DNA from: DATBDM01 sp036269915
Lineage (GTDB): Bacteria > Actinomycetota > Thermoleophilia > Solirubrobacterales > Solirubrobacteraceae
DNA: 23,104 nucleotides
Assembly: GCA_036269915.1 (NCBI GenBank)
Contig: DATBDM010000043.1
Coordinates: forward strand, 1 to 23,104
Direction: 5' to 3'
Part shown: piece by piece, positions 11,770 to 18,863 of the stretch
Layout: the number at the start of each line of letters is the position of its first letter
Position numbering within the stretch: position 1 is the first letter of the stretch
Position numbers and translations under genes: made by a program
The notes under the pieces: model-generated
Databases searched by the model: none
Told to the model about the DNA's origin: nothing
The model's input: the letters and a program-made list of their open reading frames with translations, nothing else

Positions 11770-14700
11770 TCAGCCGGCTTGAGCCGGGGGCTTGACGGCC
11801 GCCACGGCCGTCGCCACGCGCACCCAGCGCTTGCCGGCGCGGCGCTCGACGAGCAGCGTGACCCGGGCGGGGCGCTTGACGCGCGAGAGCGCGAGCCCGA
11901 ACCGCGGCGTCACGCCGCCGGGGCCGAGCCGGAAGGCGCGCCGGCGCTCGGCGCGCAGACCGCCGGAGCGCAGGGTGAGCGTCGTGCGGTAGCGGCCGTT
12001 GCCGACGCCGAGCGGGCGCAGGTCGGCGACCGCCGTCGCGTGCCCCGCGGCGTCGCGCACGACGCGGAGCTCAAGTGAGCCGAGCAGCCCGTCGCTGCCC
12101 TTCGTGCCGCGCAGCGAGACGGGAACCGTGCGCTGCCGGGTGCGGATCCGCCGACGCTCGGCCAGGACGGTCGGCGCCGAGACGGTGACGAGGCCGGCGC
12201 GATCGACGGCCTGGACCTCGACCCGGCCGAAGCCGACCGCGAAGGAGCCGTCCGCGGCCGGGGCGGTCCACGCGCCGCCGTCGACGCGCCACCGCAGCAG
12301 GCCGACGCCGGCGCCGGCATCGGTCGCACCGGCGACGCAGCGGTAGCCGGTGGCCGCGCTGCTCGGCGCGCAGGCGAGCGTCGCGGCCGGCGGCGTGCGG
12401 TCGACGCGCACGACGCGCGAGAGCTCGGTGCGGTTGCCGGCGCCGTCGACCGCCACCGCGGTGATCGTCCGCTCGCCGTCACCGGCGACGGGGACGGTCG
12501 CGCCGGAGGCGGCGGGCTGGCCGGCGACCGTGAGGCTCGCGAGCCCCGATGAACCGCCGTCGGCGGTCGGCACGCAGGTCGCCGCGGTCGAGCGCCAGTC
12601 GGCGCTGCCGCAGTCCAGCGTCAGCACGGGCGCGATGCGATCGATGCGGATCGTCTCCGAGCGCCAGTCGGAGGCGTGCCCGACGGCGTCGATCGCGCGC
12701 GTCTGCAGCACGGTCTCGCCCTCGGCGCCGACGACCGCATCGGCGCTCGGGGTGATGTCGCCGTCAGGGCCGAGGCGCCACTGCACCGCGCTCACGCCCG
12801 AGCCGGCGCCGTCGTCGGCCGCGACGGTCACGGCGTAGGGCGTCGTCCGCCAGGCGGTGTCGGCGGCCGGAGTGGTGTTCTGCGGCGCGTTGACGTCGAC
12901 CTGCACGGTGGTCGAGCGCCAGGCGGAGACGTTGCCCGCCAGGTCGACGGCGCGTGTGCGCACGACGTGCGTGCCGTCGGCGTCCACGCTCACCGGCCCG
13001 GGCTGCGGGTCGGCGCCGTCGAGGCTCCACTCCATGCGGTCGAGGCCCGAGCCGGCGTCGGAGCCGGTCAGCGCCTGCACGAGCGTCGCGGATTGCCACG
13101 CGGTCGGCAGCGCCGGGGTCGTGTCGAGCGGCAGGACCGTGTCGATCTTCAGCGTGCTCGTGACCCACGGCGAGGCCTGCCCCGCCACGTCGATGACGCG
13201 GTGGGCGAGCGTGTGCGTCCCGTCGCTCGTGAACGTGGCGACCGTGCCCGACGGGCCGGTCTGGGTGGCGCCGCCGTCGAGCTTGAACTCGACGCTCGCG
13301 ACGCCGGAGGTGGTGTCGGTCCCGCTGACCTCGATCGTGCGCGAGCGGCTCCAGCCCGCGAGCGCGGCGGTGGTGTCGGCCGGCACGGTGGTGTCGATGC
13401 GGATCGTCTGTGCCTTCCAGCCGGACGCGTTGCCGGCGACGTCGACCGCGCGCGTCTCGAGCGTGTGCACGCCGTCGGTCGAGATCGTGACGGCGACGCC
13501 CGTGGCGCCGTGGGCGATCGGCTGGCCGTCGAGGCGCCACTCCATGCGGTCGAGGCCCGAGCCGGCGTCCGAGCCCTCCACGGCCACCGAGGCGGGACCG
13601 GTGCGCCACGCCGGCGAGGCGATCGCGGTCGAGTCGGTGGGCAGGGTGGTGTCGGCGTTGAGCGTCGGGTCGATCGTGATCGTGAACGCGCGCCAGCCCG
13701 AGGCGTTGCCCGCCTGGTCGACGACGCGCTCGCGCAGGCTGTGCGTGCCGCTGCCGCTGAGGGTGGCCTGGCTGCCGCTCGCGCCCGTATTCACGTCGCC
13801 GCCGTCGACCTGCCACTCGACGTGGTCGATGCCGCTGTGGGCGTCGGTGCCGGTGATCGCGAGGTGATACGGGTTGGCGACGGCGCTCGCGCCCGGCGCG
13901 ACGGTCGTGTCGGTCGGCGCGACGAGGTCGATGTCGATCGTGTCCTGGCGCCAGGCGCTGGCGTTGCCGGCGAGGTCGAGCGCGCGGGTCAGCAGCGTGT
14001 GCGCGCCGGTGCCGGCGACCTGGATCGCCGTGCCCGGCGGGACCGAGCGGGCCGCGGCGCCGTCGACGCGGTACTCGACGTGGTCGACGCCCGAGGCGTC
14101 GTCGGAGGCGTCGAGCACGACGCCGTAGGCGCTCGCGCGCCATGCGCCGTCGGCGACCTGCGTGAGGTTGGAGGGCGCGGTCGAGTCGATCCGCACCGTG
14201 CGATCGGTCCACGGGCTCGGGTTGCCGGCGTTGTCGACGGCGCGCGTGCGCAGCGTGTGCTCGCCCTCGCCGCCGATCGTCACCGAGGCCGAGGCACCGC
14301 TGCCGGTGAGGACGCTGCCGCCGTCGAGCTGGTACTCGACGCCGGCGACGCCGGAGCCGGCGTCCGCACCGCTGACCGTCACGGACTGCGTGCCGGCGCG
14401 CCATCCTGCGGAGATGGCGGTGGTGTCGCTGGGTGCGAGGCTGTCGATCCGGACGCTGTCGGTGCGCCACGGGCTCGCGTTGCCGGCGCGATCGACGATG
14501 CGCGTGGCGAGCGCGTGCACGCCGTCGCCGGTGACCGTGGCGGTCGCGCCGGTGTGAGGGGTGCCGTCGAGCGTCCACTCGATGTGGTCGACGCCGCTCG
14601 TCGCGTCGCTGCCCGACAACGCGAACGCTCCGTCGGTGGCGCGCCAGGCGGGGCTGATCGCGGGAGTGGTGTCGGCGGGGACGACGGTGTCGGCTTGCAC

Positions 14701-15327
14701 GGTGGTGATGGTCCAGCCCGACCAGGTGCCGGCGACGTCGCGGACGCGATGCGCGAGGGTGTGCGTGCCCTCTCCGGCGAGCGCGACCGGGGTGCCGGGG
14801 GCGGCGGTCTGGACCGCGCCGCCGTCGACGCGGTACTCGAAGGAGTCGGCGCCCGAGCCCGCGTCGGAGGCGGACAGGGTCACGCCCACCGGCGAGCCGA
14901 CGTACCAGCCGGCAAGCCCGCCGGGAGCCGGCGCCGCGGTTGTGTCGGCGGGCGCGGTGGTGTCGATCGAGAGCGTGTCCGTCGCCCACGCCGACCAGTT
15001 GCCGGCGGCGTCGGCGACGCGGTGGCCGAGCACGTGGGTGCCGTCGCCGACGACCGAGACGACGTCGCCGGCTGCCGCGGCGACCGGGTCGGCGCCGTCG
15101 AGCGTGTACTCGAAGCCGGCGACGCCCGAGTCGTCGTCGGTGGCGCCGAGCGTCACGTCGACCGGCGCGGTCGCGTACCAGCCGCCGGGGCCGGCGGCGG
15201 GGAGTGCGGTGGTGTCGGTCGGCGCCGTCGTGTCGTCGGCACGCGCCGGCGACGCCGCGAAGGCGAGCACGAGCAGCGCGCAGGCGAGCGCGAGCGGGAG
15301 CGACAGGGAGCGACGCGTCATGGACAT
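11770..15327 (-). CDS. Large secreted Ig-like repeat protein (about 12 repeats)
   Basis: 1185-aa predicted extracellular protein. Signal peptide: TRRSLSLPL, hydrophobic ALACALLVLAFAA and an ARA|DD cleavage site near residue 30. About 12 tandem beta-sandwich units of 80-90 aa follow, each with the scheme W-x-V-x-SG-D-x-x-SG-V-x-x-EY/EW-x-LDG..., G-x-HTL-x-x-RAVD-x-AGN-x-S-x-W-x-x-x-T-x-x-ID-x-x-AP-x-D-TT. This resembles the Ig-like/chitobiase-C-like (OmpL47-type) repeats of bacterial surface proteins. Units 11 and 12 diverge and each has two cysteines. The last ~170 residues form a different, Arg-rich beta region without repeats. No LPXTG, SLH domain or transmembrane anchor is seen. Likely adhesive or structural. 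ATG at 15327 or 15321; the Shine-Dalgarno is weak. Confidence 0.87.
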   Translation of the reverse strand: MSMTRRSLSLPLALACALLVLAFAASPARADDTTAPTDTTALPAAGPGGWYATAPVDVTLGATDDDSGVAGFEYTLDGADPVAAAAGDVVSVVGDGTHVLGHRVADAAGNWSAWATDTLSIDTTAPADTTAAPAPGGLAGWYVGSPVGVTLSASDAGSGADSFEYRVDGGAVQTAAPGTPVALAGEGTHTLAHRVRDVAGTWSGWTITTVQADTVVPADTTPAISPAWRATDGAFALSGSDATSGVDHIEWTLDGTPHTGATATVTGDGVHALATRIVDRAGNASPWRTDSVRIDSLAPSDTTAISAGWRAGTQSVTVSGADAGSGVAGVEYQLDGGSVLTGSGASASVTIGGEGEHTLRTRAVDNAGNPSPWTDRTVRIDSTAPSNLTQVADGAWRASAYGVVLDASDDASGVDHVEYRVDGAAARSVPPGTAIQVAGTGAHTLLTRALDLAGNASAWRQDTIDIDLVAPTDTTVAPGASAVANPYHLAITGTDAHSGIDHVEWQVDGGDVNTGASGSQATLSGSGTHSLRERVVDQAGNASGWRAFTITIDPTLNADTTLPTDSTAIASPAWRTGPASVAVEGSDAGSGLDRMEWRLDGQPIAHGATGVAVTISTDGVHTLETRAVDVAGNASGWKAQTIRIDTTVPADTTAALAGWSRSRTIEVSGTDTTSGVASVEFKLDGGATQTGPSGTVATFTSDGTHTLAHRVIDVAGQASPWVTSTLKIDTVLPLDTTPALPTAWQSATLVQALTGSDAGSGLDRMEWSLDGADPQPGPVSVDADGTHVVRTRAVDLAGNVSAWRSTTVQVDVNAPQNTTPAADTAWRTTPYAVTVAADDGAGSGVSAVQWRLGPDGDITPSADAVVGAEGETVLQTRAIDAVGHASDWRSETIRIDRIAPVLTLDCGSADWRSTAATCVPTADGGSSGLASLTVAGQPAASGATVPVAGDGERTITAVAVDGAGNRTELSRVVRVDRTPPAATLACAPSSAATGYRCVAGATDAGAGVGLLRWRVDGGAWTAPAADGSFAVGFGRVEVQAVDRAGLVTVSAPTVLAERRRIRTRQRTVPVSLRGTKGSDGLLGSLELRVVRDAAGHATAVADLRPLGVGNGRYRTTLTLRSGGLRAERRRAFRLGPGGVTPRFGLALSRVKRPARVTLLVERRAGKRWVRVATAVAAVKPPAQAG
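12160..15219 (-). repeat. Array of ~12 Ig-like repeat units inside the large secreted protein
   Basis: The coding repeats run at a period of about 255 bp. Protein similarity is clear in all units (SG-V-x-x-E, LDG, HTL, RAVD-x-AGN), but DNA identity is mostly low, so the array is old. An exception is a 39-bp segment at 13027-13065 that matches 13537-13575 with one mismatch, exactly 510 bp (two units) apart, in the units with GSDAGSGLDRMEW. Confidence 0.85.
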
Positions 15328-15367
15328 GACGCCCAGGGGATCGGCCGCGCGACCGCGTTCTTGACGC

Positions 15368-15373
15368 TACGGT
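15368..15373 (+). promoter_or_regulatory. Possible -10 box of leaderless GNAT gene
   Basis: TACGGT fits TAnnnT and ends 7 nt before the GTG at 15381. There is no Shine-Dalgarno, so transcription would start at or next to the start codon. Confidence 0.4.
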
Positions 15374-15380
15374 CCGCGAC

Positions 15381-15947
15381 GTGGCCCTCCGCGACGTCAC
15401 CACGTGGTACCTGGAGCTCCCGTCGCCCGAGGCGATGACGGCGCCGCCGGAGCCTCGCGACGGCCTGGAGGTCCGCCGCGCGGTCGTCCCCTCGCCGGAG
15501 CTGTCGCGCGGCCTCTACGCCGCCGTCGGGAGCGACTGGTGGTGGGTCGACCGGCTGAGCTGGGACTGGGAGCGCTGGCACGCGCACCTCTCGCGGCCGG
15601 AGGTCGAGACCTGGGTCGCCTACGAGGACGGCACGCCCGCGGGCTACGCCGAGCTGGTGGCCGAGGACGGCCACGTCGAGCTCGCGAGCTTCGGCCTGCT
15701 GCCGGCCTTCATCGGACGCGGGATCGGCCCGCGCCTGCTCGACGCGTCGCTGCGCCGCGCCTGGGCGATGACCGATCCGCCGCCCGGCCGGGTGTGGGTG
15801 CACACCTGCTCGCTCGACGGCCCCGCCGCGCGACGCACCTATGAGGACCGCGGGCTGCGCGAGTACCGCGAGCACACGGCGCCGGTGACCCTCCCCGACG
15901 CGCGGCCCGAGCCCTGGCCGGGGGCGAACCGGCCGGCGGCGTCGTGA
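15381..15947 (+). CDS. GNAT family N-acetyltransferase
   Basis: 188-aa acetyl-CoA-dependent acyltransferase. The Gcn5-related fold is visible: N-terminal strand-helix region to residue 75, the strands VETWVAYEDGTPAGYAEL and HVELASFGLLPAF, then the acetyl-CoA pyrophosphate loop IGRGIGPRLLDAS (R-G-x-G at 113-116), and the late strand RVWVHTCSLDGPAARRTYEDRGL, where Asn usual before the helix is replaced by Asp. A Trp-rich stretch (DWWWVDRLSWDWERW, 52-66) probably shapes the acceptor pocket. The acceptor substrate is unknown. GTG at 15381 lacks a Shine-Dalgarno and has TACGGT 7 nt upstream. The stop overlaps the next gene (GTGA). It is divergent from the giant repeat gene. Confidence 0.88.
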   Translation: MALRDVTTWYLELPSPEAMTAPPEPRDGLEVRRAVVPSPELSRGLYAAVGSDWWWVDRLSWDWERWHAHLSRPEVETWVAYEDGTPAGYAELVAEDGHVELASFGLLPAFIGRGIGPRLLDASLRRAWAMTDPPPGRVWVHTCSLDGPAARRTYEDRGLREYREHTAPVTLPDARPEPWPGANRPAAS

Positions 15948-16315
15948 CGCGCTGGCTCGTCGACGCCTCCAACGTGATCGGCTCGCGCCCGGACGGCTGG
16001 TGGCGCGACCGAGACGGCGCGACACGGCGGCTGCTGGACCGGCTCGACGCGCTCGCGCGGAGCGAGCCGGTGACCGTGGTGCTCGACGCGGGCGATCCCG
16101 CGCTCGCGCGGCGCGAGGGCCCGCTGCGCGTCGTGATCGCCCCGCGCCGGGGCCGCGACGCCGCCGACGACGAGATCGTCCGCATGCTCGAGGCCGACCC
16201 CGACCCGGCCGCGTGGCGGGTCGTCACCTCCGACGCCGAGCTGGGGCGCCGCGTGCGTGCGCTGGGCGCCGAGGTCGAGGGCGCGAGCGGCTTCCGTTCG
16301 CGCCTCGACGGCTGA
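15944..16315 (+). CDS. NYN (PIN-like, YacP-type) RNase-like protein
   Basis: 123-aa protein that is essentially one NYN domain, a PIN-like metal-dependent ribonuclease fold. It starts WLVDASNVIGSRPDGWW with Asp7 and Asn10, has a second strand VTVVLDAGDP (Asp48), an acidic AADDEIVRML cluster (Asp75, Asp76, Glu77), and VVTSDAELGRRVRALGAEV with Thr95, Ser96, Asp97. These are the acidic positions expected to hold magnesium. The nearest characterised group is YacP/Rae1 of Bacillus subtilis, which cleaves ribosome-associated mRNA; equal activity here is an inference. GTG at 15944 overlaps the GNAT stop by 4 nt. Confidence 0.85.
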   Translation: MTRWLVDASNVIGSRPDGWWRDRDGATRRLLDRLDALARSEPVTVVLDAGDPALARREGPLRVVIAPRRGRDAADDEIVRMLEADPDPAAWRVVTSDAELGRRVRALGAEVEGASGFRSRLDG

Positions 16316-16316
16316 C

Positions 16317-16322
16317 TAGGCT
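16317..16322 (+). promoter_or_regulatory. Possible -10 box of sterol-desaturase-family gene
   Basis: TAGGCT fits TAnnnT and ends 6 nt before the GTG at 16329, which has no Shine-Dalgarno. It falls just past the NYN gene stop. The same hexamer is found upstream of two minus-strand genes in the window. Confidence 0.4.
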
Positions 16323-16328
16323 TGCGTC

Positions 16329-17183
16329 GTGGCCGAGGTCCTCTACTACGCGATCCCCTTCTTCGTGCTGCTGCTCGTGGTCGAGGCGCTCTCGTTCCGC
16401 CACTACGAGGGCGAGCTGGCCGGCTACGAGACGCACGACACGCGCACGAGCCTGACCATGGGCCTCGGCAACGTGACGATCAACGTCCTCTGGAAGCTCG
16501 TCGTCGTCGCGATCTACGCGGCGCTCTACGAGTTGACGCCGCTGCGCCTGGATCCGCACAACCCGCTGACCTGGGTCGCGCTGTTCCTCGCCGACGACCT
16601 CGCCTACTACTGGTTCCACCGCGTCTCGCACGAGAGCCGCGTGTTCTGGGCCAGCCACGTCGTCCACCACTCGTCGACGCACTACAACCTCTCGACCGCG
16701 CTGCGCCAGACCTGGGTCCCGATGACCTACCTGCCGTTCTGGCTGCCGCTGCTGCTGCTCGGCTTCCCGCCGTGGATGGTGCTGCTCGCGCAGGCGTGGT
16801 CGCTGATCTACCAGTTCGGCCTGCACACGGAGCGGATCGAGCGGCTGCCGCGCCCGCTGGAGGCGAGCTTCAACACCCCGAGCCACCACCGCGTGCACCA
16901 CGGCTCCAACGAGGTCTACCTCGACCGCAACTACGGCGGGATCCTGATCATCTGGGACCGGCTGTTCGGCTCCTTCGAGCCGGAGGGCGAGCGCGTCCGA
17001 TACGGCCTGACGACGAACATCGGCACCTTCCGGCCCCTGCGCGTCGCCTTCGGCGAGTACGCCTCCCTGTGGCACGACATCCGCGTGGCGCACGGTGCGC
17101 GCACCAAGCTGGCGCTCGTCTTCCGCGGCCCGGGCTGGCGCCCGGCGGGCGAGGACGAGGTGTCCGAGCCCGTGCGCGGTTAG
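16329..17183 (+). CDS. Sterol desaturase / fatty acid hydroxylase family membrane protein
   Basis: 284-aa integral membrane di-iron oxygenase. Hydrophobic spans lie near residues 4-22, 49-69, 80-96 and 133-162. The three histidine clusters are complete: HRVSH at 97-101, HVVHHSSTH at 110-118 (H-x2-HH), His166, and HHRVHH at 186-191. The family hydroxylates or desaturates hydrophobic substrates such as sterols, fatty acids, carotenoids or alkylglycerols. The bacterium probably has no sterols, so a fatty acid, carotenoid or ether-lipid substrate is more likely, but the sequence does not decide this. GTG at 16329 is chosen because it begins right at the first span; the residual upstream frame is NYN coding. 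It ends 1 nt before the convergent acVLRF1-like gene. Confidence 0.9.
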   Translation: MAEVLYYAIPFFVLLLVVEALSFRHYEGELAGYETHDTRTSLTMGLGNVTINVLWKLVVVAIYAALYELTPLRLDPHNPLTWVALFLADDLAYYWFHRVSHESRVFWASHVVHHSSTHYNLSTALRQTWVPMTYLPFWLPLLLLGFPPWMVLLAQAWSLIYQFGLHTERIERLPRPLEASFNTPSHHRVHHGSNEVYLDRNYGGILIIWDRLFGSFEPEGERVRYGLTTNIGTFRPLRVAFGEYASLWHDIRVAHGARTKLALVFRGPGWRPAGEDEVSEPVRG

Positions 17184-17184
17184 C

Positions 17185-17754
17185 TCACGCCGGGCGGATC
17201 ACCGTCGCGCGGAAGCGCTCCGGCAGGCGGCGGAGGTTCTGCAGGCGGTGGTCGGCGACGTCGATGATCTCCTCGCCCGCGAGCCGCGCCAGCGGGCGCA
17301 GGCGCGGGTCCTCGACGACCGCGGCGAGCGCGCGGCGCTCGCCTGCGAGCACGACGGCCTCGAGGTCGTCGTGGTGGGGCGCCAGGACCCGCGCGGCGAG
17401 GGCGGCGGCGGCACTCTCGGCGTCGCGCTTGGGACGCCCGGCGACGGCGGAGTCGACCAGCCGGCCGCCCGAGAACAGCCCCGCGGCGTGCCCGCGCGGG
17501 CCGACGAGGATCACGCCGGTCACGCGCTCGCGCCCCGCGTGGGCGACGAGCGGCTCGACGAGGAAGCCGTCGACCGGGCCCGTATGGACGCCCTCGAGCG
17601 GCGGGAACGGCGGGTCGCAGGCGATGCGCGACCCGTCGGCGGCCGTGTAGGTCACGCGGCCGGGGCGGACGTCGGTGCCCTGGACGCCGCCGTGCTCGGC
17701 GGCCCAGGCGTCGAGCCAGGCGCCGAGCGCCTCGGGCTGGACGGCGGTGCTCAC
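17185..17754 (-). CDS. acVLRF1-like (Vms1-type release factor fold) protein lacking GGQ loop
   Basis: 189-aa protein I place, with moderate certainty, in the actinobacterial acVLRF1 family (eRF1-like peptidyl-tRNA hydrolase fold). The N terminus ALGAWLDAWAAEHG, middle VTGVILVGPRGHAAGLFSGGRLVDS, and C terminus VVLAGERRALAAVV, DPRLRPLARL, IDVADHRLQNLRRLPERFR follow the family order I remember. Typical members have a GGxSQ-type catalytic loop with an Arg-rich helix after the SxVGSR strand. Here only AVAGRPKRDAESA is present, so roughly 12-15 residues seem missing and catalysis is doubtful. GTG at 17754 lies 1 nt after the MreB stop, favouring coupling; a GTG at 17775 would overlap that gene. It may be a non-catalytic paralogue. 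Confidence 0.62.
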   Translation of the reverse strand: MSTAVQPEALGAWLDAWAAEHGGVQGTDVRPGRVTYTAADGSRIACDPPFPPLEGVHTGPVDGFLVEPLVAHAGRERVTGVILVGPRGHAAGLFSGGRLVDSAVAGRPKRDAESAAAALAARVLAPHHDDLEAVVLAGERRALAAVVEDPRLRPLARLAGEEIIDVADHRLQNLRRLPERFRATVIRPA

Positions 17755-17755
17755 G

Positions 17756-18769
17756 TCAGTAGCGGCGCCGCTCACGGCCGCGGGAGCCGAGCGTGTCGAG
17801 CTCCTCCAGCGACATCCCGGCGCCCTCGGCGACGCAGGTGAGCGGCGCGTCGGCCATCCGCACCGGCATGCCGGTCTCGAGGTGCACGCGGTCGACGAGG
17901 CCGCGCAGCAGCGAGCCGCCGCCGGCGAGCAGGATGCCCTCCTTGGTGATGTCCGCGGCGAGCTCCGGCGGCGTCTCCTCGAGCGTGTCGTGGACGGCCT
18001 CGCAGATCGCGGCGAGCGCCGGCTCGATCGCGGTGCGGACCTCGACCGAGTCGAGCTCGATCTCGCGCGGCAGGCCCGACATCAGGTCGCGGCCGCGGAT
18101 GCGGGTGCGCAGCTCCTGTGGGAGCGGCTCGGCGGAGGCGATCGCGAGCTTGATCTGCTCCGCGCTCTGCGTGCCGATCGCCATGCGGTGCTCGAGGCGC
18201 AGGTGGGTGGTGATCGCGTCGTCGAGGTCGTAGCCGCCGGTGCGCAGCGAGCGCGCGACGACGATCGAGCCGAGCGAGATGACGGCGACCTCGGTGGTGC
18301 CCCCGCCGACGTCGACGACCATCCGGCCGACGGGCTCGGCGATCTCGAGGCCCGAGCCGATCGCGGCGGCGAGCGACTCCTCGATCAGGTGCACCTCGCG
18401 CGCGCCAGCCGAGCGGGCGGCCTCCTCGACGGCGCGGCGCTCGACGTCGGTGATTCCCGACGGCGCGCACATGACCAGCCGCGGGCGGCTGAAGCGGCTG
18501 GTGAGCACCTTGTCGACGAACTGGCGCAGCATCGCCTCGCAGACGTCGAAGTCGGCGATCACCCCGTGGCGAAGCGGGCGGTCGGCGGAGATCGAGGCGG
18601 GCGTGCGGCCGATCATCCGCTGGGCGTCGGCCCCGACGGCGTGCACCTCGTTGGTCCGCTGGTCGATCGCGACGACCGACGGCTCCGAGAGCACGATCCC
18701 CCGCCCGCGCACGTAGACGACCGTGTTGGCCGTCCCGAGGTCGATCGCCATGTCCCCGACAGGGCGCAC
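17756..18769 (-). CDS. mreB: MreB-like bacterial actin (rod-shape protein family)
   Basis: About 337-aa actin-fold ATPase that in other bacteria forms membrane-bound filaments guiding cell-wall synthesis. Signatures: DMAIDLGTANTVVYVRGRGIVLSEPSVVAID (phosphate 1), VMCAPSGITDVERRAVEEAA, LIEESLAAAIG, VDVGGGTTEVAVISLG (phosphate 2), GGYDLDDAI, EQIKLAIASA, and ILLAGGGSLLRGL (adenosine). It is near full length and looks functional. Start is uncertain: GTG at 18769 puts five residues before DMAIDLG as in most MreBs; ATG at 18751 is shorter and GTG at 18823 adds 18 more. No Shine-Dalgarno is visible for any. mreC, mreD, pbp2 and rodA are absent here, so this is an orphan mreB. The next gene begins 1 nt after its stop. 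Confidence 0.92.
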   Translation of the reverse strand: MRPVGDMAIDLGTANTVVYVRGRGIVLSEPSVVAIDQRTNEVHAVGADAQRMIGRTPASISADRPLRHGVIADFDVCEAMLRQFVDKVLTSRFSRPRLVMCAPSGITDVERRAVEEAARSAGAREVHLIEESLAAAIGSGLEIAEPVGRMVVDVGGGTTEVAVISLGSIVVARSLRTGGYDLDDAITTHLRLEHRMAIGTQSAEQIKLAIASAEPLPQELRTRIRGRDLMSGLPREIELDSVEVRTAIEPALAAICEAVHDTLEETPPELAADITKEGILLAGGGSLLRGLVDRVHLETGMPVRMADAPLTCVAEGAGMSLEELDTLGSRGRERRRY

Positions 18770-18849
18770 GGCGGACAGCGACCAGTGGCGTCGGTTCCGT
18801 CCGGCGAGGGGCACCGCACCCACTCAAGCAGATGAACCTGGACGTTTCG

Positions 18850-18863
18850 GCAACGCGCGTTGC
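18850..18863. promoter_or_regulatory. 14-bp perfect palindrome upstream of mreB, after ALDH
   Basis: GCAACGCGCGTTGC is self-complementary and occupies the bases directly after the ALDH stop codon and before mreB. It could be a terminator stem for ALDH, an operator for mreB, or chance in GC-rich DNA. Its exact position at the gene boundary is the only support. Confidence 0.4.

Noticed and set aside
11770..15327. Tandem repeats as a possible CRISPR or satellite array
   Set aside because: Units are in frame, about 255 bp long, diverged at DNA level and conserved at protein level, so they are protein domain repeats.
12676..15438. A 920-aa open frame on the plus strand across the giant repeat gene
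   Set aside because: It is antisense to an obvious secreted repeat protein with a signal peptide and domain repeats. Its product is Arg/Gly/Ala-rich low complexity, as expected of the third-position-biased shadow strand in GC-rich DNA.
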